Assembly (NCBI GenBank): GCA_937873535.1 | Contig: CALMYA010000006.1 | Span: forward strand, 1-19,968 | Source: an uncultured bacterium | Lineage (GTDB): Bacteria; Patescibacteriota; Minisyncoccia; Phycocordibacterales; CAIZLB01 | Length of the DNA stretch: 19,968 bases | Direction: 5' to 3' | Shown here: positions 5,592 through 13,182 of the stretch, piece after piece | Layout of the letters: each line of letters opens with the position of its first letter | Numbering within the stretch: the stretch's first letter is position 1 | Translations under genes and position numbers: made by a program | The notes under the pieces: generated by a model | The model's database searches: none | Seen by the model: the letters and a program-made list of their open reading frames with translations, nothing else | What the model was told of the DNA's origin: nothing

Positions 5592-6047
5592 ATGACAATG
5601 GCAGCAGAAATCCTTAAGAGACGTAAGCTAAAGTTAACGCCTGCACGACTGGCCGTTCTTGCTCTATTTGAGTCTTCGTTATGTCAACCGCTTAGCGCTG
5701 ACGACATTCACTTGAAATTGAAGAAGCTTAAAAAGGCCGAAATAGATCTTGTAACCGTGTACCGCACGCTCGCTTCATTCGAAAAAGAGGGAATATTGAA
5801 AAAGGTAGACCTTCACAAGAGCGCCGCCTATTACGAATTGGCCGATGGAACGGCTGACGGGGGCAGCAAAAGGAAACATCACCACCATCATATTGTCTGC
5901 ACGGCGTGCGGCCTCATTGAAGGGTTTGATGATTGCAATGTTGAAGCGCTTTCAAAAAAGGCTTTGGCGGCATCTTCAAAATTCAGCTCCGTAAGCAAGC
6001 ACTCGCTTGAACTTTTCGGCGTATGCAAGGCATGTTCAAAAAGGTAA
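5592..6047 (+). CDS. Fur-family metal-responsive repressor
   Basis: A 151-aa cytosolic DNA-binding regulator. Winged helix: LKLTPARLAVLALFE (13-27) and the recognition helix region LVTVYRTLASFEKEGILKKV (53-72). Dimerisation domain: YYELADG, a run of five His (96-100) with IVCTACGLIE, and VSKHSLELFGVCKACSK near the end. Cys103/106 and Cys145/148 form the two CxxC pairs of the structural zinc site. The His run corresponds to the H-H-H metal site of Fur proteins but is longer than usual. ATG 5592 is chosen from the extended -10 just upstream; ATG 5598 is also possible. Which metal it senses cannot be read from sequence, but the Nur-like operators in its promoter and the CooC-like divergent gene point to nickel or a related metal rather than iron. 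The YibE/F-type gene follows after 11 nt. Confidence 0.9.
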   Translation: MTMAAEILKRRKLKLTPARLAVLALFESSLCQPLSADDIHLKLKKLKKAEIDLVTVYRTLASFEKEGILKKVDLHKSAAYYELADGTADGGSKRKHHHHHIVCTACGLIEGFDDCNVEALSKKALAASSKFSSVSKHSLELFGVCKACSKR

Positions 6048-6058
6048 AATATATACGT

Positions 6059-7288
6059 ATGAGAATTTATATGAAAACGTTTGCATGTGCGCCTGTCTTC
6101 GCAGTTGCCTTCGCCTTTCTTGCGCTGTTTTCTTTTGCGTCAAACATTCAAACTGTTTCTGCCGCAACAATAATGGAAGATGAGATAACCGTGGTGAAAG
6201 CGCAGGTCACGCATGTTGAAGACAAAGGCGAGAGGGAAATTGGCGGTACCGACACTAAAACCCGAGTGCAAAAATTAGACGCAATGATTCTTGAAGGAGC
6301 TGAAAAGGGTACGAGTGTTTCATTCGAAAATGATTACCCCGTACAGTTAAAGGAAGGCGATACATTCTATCTTCGAAAGGTGCACTATGCCGACGGCGGC
6401 AAGGCTGCTTACACAGTTTCTGATCCGTACAGGTTGAATCAGATATTATTTTTTACGCTGTTGTTCGTTGTTCTGGTTTTTATATTCGGCGGCAAGCAGG
6501 GCATTCGAGGCCTCGCCAGTCTTATAGGCAGCCTTCTTCTCATCACCTTCGTGCTTCTGCCGGGCATCCTTAACGGATATTCGCCTCTGCTCATAAGCAT
6601 CGGCGTGGCATCTCTTATAATAGTTCTGGGTTCATATGTCACGCACGGTTTCAATAAAACTACATCATCGGCTGTCGTCGGTATGATAGCCACGGTCGTC
6701 CTTGTCGGAATCTTGGCGCATATTGCCGTCAGCACGACGCAACTTACAGGCTTTGATAGCGAAGAGTCGGTGTATCTTAATTTTAGCACTAGCGGCACGA
6801 TAGATTTCGTCGGCTTGCTTCTCGGAGGCATGCTCATCGGCCTTCTCGGCGTGCTGTACGACGCGGCCATCGGTCAGGCGATAGCCGTCGAAGAATTGCA
6901 TCGCGTCGCCCCGCATCTTTCACGTTTAACCATATATAGGCGCGCCATTCGCATGGGAAAGGAGCATATCGGCGCCCTGGTGAATACTTTGGCCATCGCC
7001 TATGTCGGCGTGTCTTTGCCGCTCCTCCTTCTGCTTTCATCGCATGATATACCAATACTCCAGCTCATAAACCGCGAGAATTTTGCCGCGGAAATAATCC
7101 GTACCCTTATAGGCAGCATCGGCCTGGTGCTGGCTGTGCCGATAACAACGGTGCTGGCTATCTTTATTTTGATACGGAACAATAATGGCACTGGCGCAAG
7201 TTCAGGTCTCGGTGCCTCGGCAAGCGCGGATGTCATCAAGCGAGAACTTGAGGAAATTGAGCATCTTTCTCATACGCATTCGCACTAA
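6059..7288 (+). CDS. YibE/F-family membrane protein
   Basis: A 409-aa membrane protein of the YibE/F family (function not established). A signal-like N-terminus (MKTFACAPVFAVAFAFLALF) is followed by an extracytoplasmic domain of about 90 residues (the EDEITVVKAQVTHVED region to KVHYADGGKAAYTVSDPYR). Seven or so membrane segments then come in close succession, starting at ILFFTLLFVVLVFIF. Family-like features include FGGKQGIRGLASL after the first helix, the Gly-rich GLLLGGMLIGLLGVLYDAAIGQA segment and, near the end, a last helix before a short polar tail that ends HLSHTHSH. ATG 6059 is preferred; ATG 6023 would overlap the Fur gene and ATG 6071 is also possible. It follows the Fur-family gene by 11 nt, so it is probably in the same transcript. 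The His-rich tail and this context suggest metal handling; this is inference. Confidence 0.85.
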   Translation: MRIYMKTFACAPVFAVAFAFLALFSFASNIQTVSAATIMEDEITVVKAQVTHVEDKGEREIGGTDTKTRVQKLDAMILEGAEKGTSVSFENDYPVQLKEGDTFYLRKVHYADGGKAAYTVSDPYRLNQILFFTLLFVVLVFIFGGKQGIRGLASLIGSLLLITFVLLPGILNGYSPLLISIGVASLIIVLGSYVTHGFNKTTSSAVVGMIATVVLVGILAHIAVSTTQLTGFDSEESVYLNFSTSGTIDFVGLLLGGMLIGLLGVLYDAAIGQAIAVEELHRVAPHLSRLTIYRRAIRMGKEHIGALVNTLAIAYVGVSLPLLLLLSSHDIPILQLINRENFAAEIIRTLIGSIGLVLAVPITTVLAIFILIRNNNGTGASSGLGASASADVIKRELEEIEHLSHTHSH

Positions 7289-7377
7289 TCCTGGCGCCGA
7301 TCATTCCACCAGTCCTGAATTTTTAAATAAGCAATGCGGCCAGCTTACGGTCAATACACGAAGATGCCGTAAATATG

Positions 7378-7383
7378 TACAAT
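7378..7383 (+). promoter_or_regulatory. -10 element of the nitroreductase gene
   Basis: TACAAT ends 7 nt before ATG 7391. It overlaps the upstream in-frame ATG at 7382, which argues for 7391 as start. No convincing -35 is seen. The 90-bp gap before it (7289-7377) holds no clear terminator. Confidence 0.45.
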
Positions 7384-7390
7384 GCGAAGC

Positions 7391-8029
7391 ATGAAAAACA
7401 TCATTGAAGCATTACAGTGGCGCTACGCCACAAAAGAGTTTGATACAAGCAAAAAACTGTCTTCGGAACAGCTGCATACATTAACAGAGGCACTTCGTTT
7501 GTCGGCCTCGTCATTCGGTCTTCAACCGTGGGGTTTTGTGGTTGTTTCGAACCCCGAAGTTCGTGCCAAGCTCCGCGAAGCTGCATGGGGCCAAAGTCAA
7601 ATTACAGATGCCTCCGAGCTTATAGTTATCTGTGTCAGAAAGAATGTCGACAGCACCCTTGTAGATACATGGATGCAATCAATTGCTAAAACTCGCGGCA
7701 TAGACATTGCCGAGCTCAAAGGCTATTCCGATATGATAAACGGTTCGATTAACGGAAGAAGCAGCCCCGAAGCGGCGAAAGAATGGGCTTCGCGGCAGGT
7801 GTATATTGCTCTTGGCACGCTTCTTGCAACCGCGTCAGTTGAAGAAATAGACACATGCCCGATGGAAGGTTTTGATAATAAAAAGTTTGACGACATTCTC
7901 GGGCTCGATGCTCTTGGTTTAGAATCTCGCGTGCTCGCAGCTGTCGGTTTCCGTTCCGCTACAGACAAAATGGCATCGCTGCCTAAGACGAGGTTTCCTA
8001 AGGAGGATGTGGTGGTTGAGATTAAATAA
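7391..8029 (+). CDS. NfsB-type nitroreductase (FMN-dependent NAD(P)H oxidoreductase)
   Basis: A 212-aa flavoprotein of the nitroreductase family; such enzymes use FMN and NAD(P)H to reduce nitro compounds, quinones or pteridines. Signatures: RYATKEFD near the N-terminus (the Arg contacts FMN phosphate), LRLSASSFGLQPWGFVVV (the substrate and flavin-binding segment), GTLLATASVEEIDTCPMEGFD (the conserved PMEGF) and VGFRS near the C-terminus. Length and motif order match NfsB/YfkO-like proteins. It is cytosolic, without a signal. It stands alone with its own -10, and its stop is followed after 2 nt by the 77-bp hairpin at 8032-8108. The natural substrate cannot be told from sequence. Confidence 0.9.
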   Translation: MKNIIEALQWRYATKEFDTSKKLSSEQLHTLTEALRLSASSFGLQPWGFVVVSNPEVRAKLREAAWGQSQITDASELIVICVRKNVDSTLVDTWMQSIAKTRGIDIAELKGYSDMINGSINGRSSPEAAKEWASRQVYIALGTLLATASVEEIDTCPMEGFDNKKFDDILGLDALGLESRVLAAVGFRSATDKMASLPKTRFPKEDVVVEIK

Positions 8030-8031
8030 AT

Positions 8032-8108
8032 CAAGAAATAAAACCCGTCATATTCTAGAGCATATCGCAGATACGCATGCTCTAGAATATGACGGGTTTT
8101 ATTTCTTG
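8032..8108. repeat. 77-bp perfect hairpin, copy 1 (32-bp stem, common tip); probable terminator
   Basis: 8032-8063 pairs with 8077-8108 at all 32 positions around the 13-nt loop ATCGCAGATACGC. The inner 7 bp (AGAGCAT / ATGCTCT) and the loop are identical to the hairpin at 15495-15571; the outer 25 bp (CAAGAAATAAAACCCGTC, then ATATTCT) are not. It starts 2 nt after the nitroreductase stop, is A-rich on the left and T-rich on the right, so it can terminate in either direction. Its right end supplies the TG of the DUF167 gene's extended -10. Confidence 0.9.
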
Positions 8109-8115
8109 TTATACT
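8107..8115 (+). promoter_or_regulatory. Extended -10 of the DUF167 / hydrolase / purD run
   Basis: TGtTATACT (TG 8107-8108, TATACT 8110-8115), ending 9 nt before ATG 8125. The TG lies in the last two bases of the hairpin copy 1, so terminator and promoter are fused back to back. Confidence 0.6.
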
Positions 8116-8124
8116 CTATCTACA

Positions 8125-8349
8125 ATGCTCATCCATATAAAAGTAACTGCTGGCGCCAAAAAAGATTCCGTAAAAAAGAAGAATGACACCTCGTATATTG
8201 TTACGGTAAAGGAAGAGGCTAAAGACAATATGGCCAACAGAAAAATGATGTCTTTAATGGCTGAGGAATTAAATGTGCCTACCGCCGCGATTCGCATTAT
8301 AACAGGGCATCATACGCCGTCTAAGATAGTTGAGGTTTTGGGGCGGTAG
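8125..8349 (+). CDS. DUF167 (YggU-like) protein
   Basis: A 74-aa protein of the DUF167/YggU family: MLIHIKVTAGAKKDSV at the N-terminus (family pattern V.V.PGAKKD.V), YIVTVKEEAKDNMANRKMM (the A....GKAN..L segment, here NMANRKM) and IRIITGHHTPSKIVEV at the end (family: I..G..SR.K...I). The function of the family is unknown. Start 8125 is chosen because the promoter -10 ends 9 nt before it and because an earlier in-frame start (8089) would lie inside the hairpin. The next gene follows after 31 nt. Confidence 0.85.
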   Translation: MLIHIKVTAGAKKDSVKKKNDTSYIVTVKEEAKDNMANRKMMSLMAEELNVPTAAIRIITGHHTPSKIVEVLGR

Positions 8350-8380
8350 AGTAGAATGTGGGAGATATCCAATTTTGCCT

Positions 8381-9166
8381 ATGGAAAAACTTTTTATACA
8401 AAATAGAAAAAAACAGAAAATCGCGGTTGTGTTGGAACAGCCTGAAGGCGTGCAGCAAACAGCCAATAAAAAAGTCGCAGGTTTGGCTTTTATTATGCAT
8501 GGCCTCGGCGCTTACAAAGAGCAAAAGCAAATTAGAACTATGGCGCAGGCTTTTCTCGACAACTCATATACTGTTGTAACCTTCGATACTACAAACACAT
8601 TCGGTGAAAGTGACGGCAGTTTAGATGATGCGACGACGACAAATTACTACGAAGATCTGATGAGTGTTATTGAATGGGCAAAAAGCCAACCATGGTATAT
8701 AGAGCCGTTTTGCTTGGCCGGTTCTAGTCTGGGCGGAATCTGCACTGCTCTTTATGCGGAGAAACACCCAGAGCGCGTAAAAGGTCTTATTCCAGCCTCA
8801 ACTGTAGTTTCTGGGCAGTTAACATTAGAACGAGACGACACGTGGAAAGAATGGAAACGCATAGGATACAAAGAAAGAGTGAGCACCTCGCGCCCGTGGC
8901 TCAAGGCGAAAATAAAGTGGTCGCACATGGAGGATAGGCTTAAATACGATCTTATGCCTGAAGTCGTCAAACTTACGATGCCGGTGCTTTTGATAGTCGG
9001 TTCGCTCGACACCACCACGCCGCTTGAACATCAGAAAATATTATTTGACGCGCTTCCCGGCAAGAAGGAATTAGTCGTCATAGAAGGGGCGTCGCATACC
9101 ATTAGAGAAGAGGCGCATTTGAAGCAGTTGTATGGATATGTAAATGAATGGATAGGTAAGCTATAA
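8381..9166 (+). CDS. Alpha/beta hydrolase (serine esterase/peptidase-like)
   Basis: A 261-aa cytosolic alpha/beta-hydrolase fold protein. Oxyanion region FIMHGLGAYKEQ (38-49); nucleophile elbow GSSLGG with Ser116; acid Asp210 in GSLDTTTPLEH; catalytic His239 in GASHTI. A Trp/Lys-rich cap segment (about 150-195) sits between the elbow and the acid. It resembles bacterial acyl-hydrolases of the BAAT/dienelactone-hydrolase type, which act on esters or peptides; the substrate is unknown. ATG 8381 is preferred, because the longer frame from 8330 adds a non-homologous-looking Gly/Arg/Cys stretch that overlaps the DUF167 gene. The next hydrolase starts 7 nt after its stop, and a -10 (TATAAT 9162-9167) overlaps the stop codon. 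Confidence 0.85.
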   Translation: MEKLFIQNRKKQKIAVVLEQPEGVQQTANKKVAGLAFIMHGLGAYKEQKQIRTMAQAFLDNSYTVVTFDTTNTFGESDGSLDDATTTNYYEDLMSVIEWAKSQPWYIEPFCLAGSSLGGICTALYAEKHPERVKGLIPASTVVSGQLTLERDDTWKEWKRIGYKERVSTSRPWLKAKIKWSHMEDRLKYDLMPEVVKLTMPVLLIVGSLDTTTPLEHQKILFDALPGKKELVVIEGASHTIREEAHLKQLYGYVNEWIGKL

Positions 9167-9167
9167 T
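9162..9167 (+). promoter_or_regulatory. Possible internal -10 overlapping a stop codon
   Basis: A perfect TATAAT that contains the TAA of the upstream hydrolase and ends 6 nt before ATG 9174. No good -35 is present, so its activity is uncertain; the spacing equals that of the better-supported leaderless promoters in this window. Confidence 0.35.
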
Positions 9168-9173
9168 CAACCT

Positions 9174-9752
9174 ATGAAAAAAATCTATATTATCCACGGC
9201 TGGGAAGGGGCATCAGACCGTGATTGGATAAATTTTGCCGCGGAGGCTTTCAGGGCAAAAGGGTACGAAGTGGTGGCGCCAGATATGCCGAATACTGAGA
9301 CACCGGTTATTGAAGAGTGGGTGAGTCATCTCGCTTCGCTTGTCACAACTATCGATGAAGATACATATTTTATTGGCCACAGCATAGGTTGCCAGACAAT
9401 TATGCGGTTTCTTCAGAAGGTAAACGTTAACGCCGAGGTGAAAGCAGGTGGCGCTATTTTTGTTGCCGGCTGGTTTGATCTCACAAATCTTGAAACAAAA
9501 GAACAAGAAGAAATTGCCAAGCCATGGATTGAAACTCCCATTGATACCGAAAAAGTACGGCAAAGCCTCGGCTATTCTGTTGCAATACTAAGTGATAACG
9601 ACCCGTGGGTGCCGTTTGAAATAACCAATAAAAAATTTGAAGAGAAGCTTGGTTCGGAAGTTATAGTTTTAGAAGTCGCAGGGCATGTTACTACAGACGA
9701 CGGCTTTGAAGTCTTTCCACAATTAATAGAAGTATTTGACGCGCATCTGTAA
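9174..9752 (+). CDS. RBBP9/YdeN-family serine hydrolase
   Basis: A 192-aa small alpha/beta hydrolase without a cap domain. IIHGWEGASDRDW (6-18) is the typical HGW..s....W start of the RBBP9/YdeN family; nucleophile GHSIGC with Ser70; acid Asp143 in SDNDPWVP; His171 in AGHVTTDDGF. The length and all triad motifs are normal, so the enzyme should be active; natural substrates of the family are poorly known. It is the second serine hydrolase in a row and is followed after 12 nt by purD, so all are probably on one transcript from 8110. Confidence 0.9.
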   Translation: MKKIYIIHGWEGASDRDWINFAAEAFRAKGYEVVAPDMPNTETPVIEEWVSHLASLVTTIDEDTYFIGHSIGCQTIMRFLQKVNVNAEVKAGGAIFVAGWFDLTNLETKEQEEIAKPWIETPIDTEKVRQSLGYSVAILSDNDPWVPFEITNKKFEEKLGSEVIVLEVAGHVTTDDGFEVFPQLIEVFDAHL

Positions 9753-9764
9753 TTTATAAAGTTT

Positions 9765-11087
9765 ATGAATATTTTAATCATCGGCAGTGGCGGCAGGGAA
9801 CACGCATTGGGATGGAAAATAAATCAGTCGCGCCATATTGGTGCTGATGGAAAATTGTTTTTCTCTCCGGGAAATGCCGGAACGGCATCTATTGGCACGA
9901 ATGCTGCTATCGATTTAAAAAACCACCAAGCTATCATTAATTTCTGCACCCTAGAAAAAATAGAACTTGTTGTTATTGCTCCAGACGATTATTTGGCCGA
10001 AGGTCTTGCTGATAGCTTAACCGCGGCAGGTATTAAGGCCTTCGGTCCGACAAAGGCGGCATCAAAACTCGAATGGTCGAAGTCGTATGCCAAAGAGTTT
10101 ATGATTGCGAATGGTATACCAACTGCAGCGTACAAAGTCTTTACAGGTGAAGAAGGCGCGGGTAAGGCAGAAGCACTCGCGTACGCAGCAGCCATAACTC
10201 TTCCTATAGTAATAAAAGCCGACGGCTTGGCGCTAGGCAAGGGCGTGGTTATCGCCGAAACGCATGAAGATGCGGTAAAGACAATTGAAGAAATGATGTC
10301 GGGCACGCTTCACGGTGATGCAGGCAGAACGGTGGTTATTGAAGAATATTTAACGGGCCGAGAAATTTCGACGCACGCTTTTTGTGACGGCGAAACCGGC
10401 GTGCTGTTTCCTTCGGCGCAAGACCATAAAAGGATAGGCGAGGGCGACGTAGGGCCGAATACGGGTGGAATGGGCACCGTGGCGCCATTGTCGTGGATGA
10501 CCGATGAAATAATGCAGCGAATTCAAAAAGAAATTATCGAGCCGACGTTGGTGGCAATGAGGGCTGCCGGCACGCCATTCAAGGGAATTTTATTCCCCGG
10601 AATAATGATTACTGAACAAGGGCCGAAAGTAATTGAATTTAACGCGCGTTTCGGCGACCCGGAAACTCAATCGTATATGAGGTTTTTGAAAACCGATTTA
10701 GTTGACGTAATGCTCTCATGCATAGATGGCACTCTTAGCGATATTCAAGCAAGTGAATCGACAAAAATAAAATGGAATGACGGAGCGGCGTGCTGCGTTG
10801 TGCTGGCATCTGGCGGTTACCCGGGCGCATATGAAAAGGGAATTGAAATTATCGGGCTTGAGGCAGTTAACAATGTTGGAACTGGAAGCGGCACGAATGA
10901 AATAATTTTTCATGCAGGAACAAAAACAATCGATGGCAAAACAGTAACCTCCGGCGGTCGGGTTCTCGGAGTAACGGCGGTTGGAGCCAATCTGCACGAA
11001 GCGCTTGATAAAGCATATAAGGCAGCTGAGAGCATTAATTTTAAAGGTAAGCAGTTCAGGCGCGATATAGGCCAAAAATCGCTTTAA
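9765..11087 (+). CDS. purD: Phosphoribosylamine-glycine ligase (GARS)
   Basis: ATP-grasp enzyme that joins phosphoribosylamine and glycine in step 2 of purine synthesis; cytosolic. The N-terminal Rossmann part begins MNILIIGSGGREHALGWKI; the ATP-grasp domain shows VIKADGLALGKGVVIA, IEEYLTGREIS, QDHKRIGEGDVGPNTGGMG and the metal-binding FNARFGDPETQ. The C-terminal domain runs to TVTSGGRVLGVTA. At 440 aa it is full length. No other purine gene lies in the window. Genomes of this type often have partial purine pathways, so it may act in salvage together with genes elsewhere. It ends the run that starts at 8125. Confidence 0.95.
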   Translation: MNILIIGSGGREHALGWKINQSRHIGADGKLFFSPGNAGTASIGTNAAIDLKNHQAIINFCTLEKIELVVIAPDDYLAEGLADSLTAAGIKAFGPTKAASKLEWSKSYAKEFMIANGIPTAAYKVFTGEEGAGKAEALAYAAAITLPIVIKADGLALGKGVVIAETHEDAVKTIEEMMSGTLHGDAGRTVVIEEYLTGREISTHAFCDGETGVLFPSAQDHKRIGEGDVGPNTGGMGTVAPLSWMTDEIMQRIQKEIIEPTLVAMRAAGTPFKGILFPGIMITEQGPKVIEFNARFGDPETQSYMRFLKTDLVDVMLSCIDGTLSDIQASESTKIKWNDGAACCVVLASGGYPGAYEKGIEIIGLEAVNNVGTGSGTNEIIFHAGTKTIDGKTVTSGGRVLGVTAVGANLHEALDKAYKAAESINFKGKQFRRDIGQKSL

Positions 11088-11090
11088 CGT

Positions 11091-11121
11091 CGGCCGCTAG
11101 CTCCTCTAGAAGCCTCGGCCG
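11091..11121. repeat. GC-rich inverted repeat after purD
   Basis: CGGCCG (11091-11096) and CGGCCG (11116-11121) can close a stem containing CTAG-ctcct-CTAG (11097-11109). It begins 4 nt after the purD stop, where a terminator is expected, but no T-run follows (GGGCCTTAAAACC), so it is at best a weak or non-canonical terminator. Confidence 0.35.
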
Positions 11122-11147
11122 GGCCTTAAAACCTGTGTGTCCTAATA

Positions 11148-11156
11148 TGTTATACT
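11148..11156 (+). promoter_or_regulatory. Extended -10 of the AI-2E-type / MYG1 operon
   Basis: TGtTATACT (TG 11148-11149, TATACT 11151-11156), ending 7 nt before ATG 11164; the same hexamer and TGt extension as at 8107-8115. No convincing -35, as is usual for extended -10 promoters. The predicted mRNA is leaderless. Confidence 0.65.
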
Positions 11157-11163
11157 CATTACT

Positions 11164-12192
11164 ATGAATCCTAAAGTAAAACAGACCATATTCTATATAA
11201 TTGCTTTCGTTGTCATTATTATCTTATCTGTGGCTATATTCCGGCCATACCTCATGGCCTTGGCGGTGGCGGTAATGCTAGCGGTCATACTGGAACCTTT
11301 ATATAAAAGAATTCTCAGCAAAGTTAAATCTCCGAACGGAGCTGCAACAATAACTGTAGCGTTGCTTCTCATTGTAATTATCGTCCCGCTCATCCTTATT
11401 GGCAATCAAATAATTAATGAAGGGCAGGGCCTGTATGAAAGGCTTTCTTCCGGAGACAGCTCTTATGCCGATTATGTTTCTTTTGATGTTATTTCTGAGC
11501 GCATTGAAACAGCCGTGCAGCCATATATTCCGACATTCACATTTGAACCGAAGCAGTATCTTGAAGCATTTACAACATGGATAACCGGCCACCTGCAGGG
11601 CGTATTTTCAGGAACAATAGACCTAGGCATAAAGTTCATCCTCGGTCTCGTAGCGCTCTTCTACTTCTTGCGTGACGGCGAAGAGTTTAAAAAGAATATG
11701 CTGGCATTCAGCCCGCTTTCTGCTACTAAAGATAAAATCATCATCGATTCGCTTGAGTCAGCCATTCATTCTGTTCTGGTGGGTTCCATTCTTGTTGCCA
11801 TCATTCACGGCTTTATAAACGGCATTGGTTTGGCGCTTGTAGGTGTGCCTAACTTTACGCTGTGGGCTGTGGCCGCGGCTATTGCCTCGTTCGTTCCTTT
11901 CATAGGCCCGGCCATTGTCTGGATTCCTTCAGTCATATATTTGTATTTTTATGGATGGAGCGGTGCATGGGTTGTGCTTCTTATCTGGTCGATATTCTTT
12001 ACGGTCGTCATGAACAATTTTCTCGTGCCGCTTATCTTTAATAGAGGAATTCGCATCCATCCAATATTTGTGCTCTTTGCCATCCTCGGCGGTTTGCAGC
12101 TATTTGGCCCTGCCGGTTTCCTTGTTGGCCCGTTGGTCATCAGCCTCCTTTTCGTGCTTATTAAAGTGGTAGAGCTTTCTGAAGACAAATGA
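11164..12192 (+). CDS. AI-2E/PerM-family (DUF20) membrane protein
   Basis: A 342-aa polytopic membrane protein of the AI-2E transporter/PerM family. Membrane segments are seen at about 9-27, 28-46 and 60-82, then a soluble loop (about 83-145, SSGDSSYADYVSF...), a segment near 150-168 containing LGLVALFYFLRDGEE, and a group from 205 to 338 including the family-like GSILVAIIHGFINGIGLALVGVPN, FVPFIGPAIVWIP and FLVGPLVISLL. Members of this family have been linked to AI-2 export, Na+/H+ exchange or general permease roles, so the substrate is open. Its TGA overlaps the ATG of the MYG1-like gene (ATGA at 12189-12192), showing translational coupling. Confidence 0.9.
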   Translation: MNPKVKQTIFYIIAFVVIIILSVAIFRPYLMALAVAVMLAVILEPLYKRILSKVKSPNGAATITVALLLIVIIVPLILIGNQIINEGQGLYERLSSGDSSYADYVSFDVISERIETAVQPYIPTFTFEPKQYLEAFTTWITGHLQGVFSGTIDLGIKFILGLVALFYFLRDGEEFKKNMLAFSPLSATKDKIIIDSLESAIHSVLVGSILVAIIHGFINGIGLALVGVPNFTLWAVAAAIASFVPFIGPAIVWIPSVIYLYFYGWSGAWVVLLIWSIFFTVVMNNFLVPLIFNRGIRIHPIFVLFAILGGLQLFGPAGFLVGPLVISLLFVLIKVVELSEDK

Positions 12193-13118
12193 AAAAAGCC
12201 GCACCCGTTAGAACAATTGTTACGCACGGAGCTAATTTTCACCCCGATGATCTTTTTGCTGTTTCGGCAGCATTGCTTTGGGTTAAAAAAACGCGTCCGG
12301 CTGGCGAGAAATGGAAAGTCATTCGTTCTCTTGACCCGAAAGTATGGGCGGAAGCCAGCATTCTTCTTGATATAGGTTTTACGCATAATGCCAGCAAGAA
12401 TCGCTTCGATCATCACCAGGAGGGCGGAGCAGGGAAGAGAAAAAGCGGCGTGCCATATGCGGCCTTCGGTCTTTTCTGGAAAAAATACGGCAAGGTTATT
12501 GCCGGTTCAAAGGCAGTTGCCGATTCACTAGATACTTCTTTCGTTGCGGGCCTAGATGCTTTCGATAACGGCGTTGACGTGTACAGAACTTTGAATGAAG
12601 ATGCTTCGCCATATCTTTTTTTAGATTACATTCGCGATGAAATTTCAGGAATACAGGAAGATGCCGCGGGCAAGAAAAATTACGACCCGACATTCATGAA
12701 GCTAATACCGCTGGCGCAGAGAATTATCACTCTAAAAATCGCCAAGGCGAAGATGAGAGTGCAGGCGAATAAGATTATTGCCAAGGCGTATGCGAAAGCG
12801 AAAGACAAGCGCATCATTGTCACCGAAAAATACGCGCCGCGCGATTCGAGCGATTTTCCTAAAGTCTTATTTTATATATACAGACATCCGCGCGGCAACT
12901 GGGCGGTTGAAACAGTTCCAATACGAAAGGGTACAACCGAAACGAAAGTTTCACTGCCTAAGAAATGGAGAGGCAAGAGAGATGAAGACTTGGCAGCGGT
13001 TTCCGGCGTGCCAGACGCCGTTTTCTGCCACCTGTCTGGGTTCCTTGGCGCAGCCAAAACCAAAGAGAGCGCCGTGCGTATGGCGTACCTGGCTATTGCG
13101 AAGGGTGACAAGGCTTAA
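12189..13118 (+). CDS. MYG1-like (UPF0160) metal-dependent hydrolase
   Basis: A 309-aa cytosolic protein related to eukaryotic MYG1, a DHH-like metal-dependent nuclease. The landmarks are ordered as in that family: VTHGANFHPDDLFAVSAALL (11-30, metal ligands His and Asp), ILLDIGFTHNASKNRFDHHQ (the DHH-like site), then the YAAFGLFWKKYGK segment, VAGLDAFDNGVD (the third metal site) and, near the end, a segment ending DAVFCHLSGFLGAAKTKESA. Length is normal for bacterial members. It overlaps the AI-2E-type gene by 4 nt. The role in bacteria is not established; RNA or nucleotide phosphodiester hydrolysis is the best guess from homology. Confidence 0.85.
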   Translation: MKKAAPVRTIVTHGANFHPDDLFAVSAALLWVKKTRPAGEKWKVIRSLDPKVWAEASILLDIGFTHNASKNRFDHHQEGGAGKRKSGVPYAAFGLFWKKYGKVIAGSKAVADSLDTSFVAGLDAFDNGVDVYRTLNEDASPYLFLDYIRDEISGIQEDAAGKKNYDPTFMKLIPLAQRIITLKIAKAKMRVQANKIIAKAYAKAKDKRIIVTEKYAPRDSSDFPKVLFYIYRHPRGNWAVETVPIRKGTTETKVSLPKKWRGKRDEDLAAVSGVPDAVFCHLSGFLGAAKTKESAVRMAYLAIAKGDKA

Positions 13119-13139
13119 AACCTGCACAGGCGCGCCATT

Positions 13140-13167
13140 TTGAGAAAACATAAAAGAGCGATAAAAT
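13140..13167 (+). promoter_or_regulatory. Promoter of the CAP-domain gene
   Basis: TTGAGA (13140-13145), 16-nt spacer, TAAAAT (13162-13167). The ATG at 13183 is 15 nt after the -10, so the leader would be under 10 nt. The 64-nt gap after the MYG1-like stop shows no terminator. Confidence 0.45.
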
Positions 13168-13182
13168 AGCCGTACTGTAAAC

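Noticed and set aside
6023..6058. Longer start for the YibE/F-type protein, overlapping the Fur gene
   Set aside because: It adds a Lys-rich stretch ahead of a normal signal-like segment; starts at 6059 or 6071 fit better.
8089..8124. Longer start for the DUF167 protein
   Set aside because: It would lie inside the right arm of the 77-bp hairpin and before the extended -10; the family-like sequence begins at 8125.
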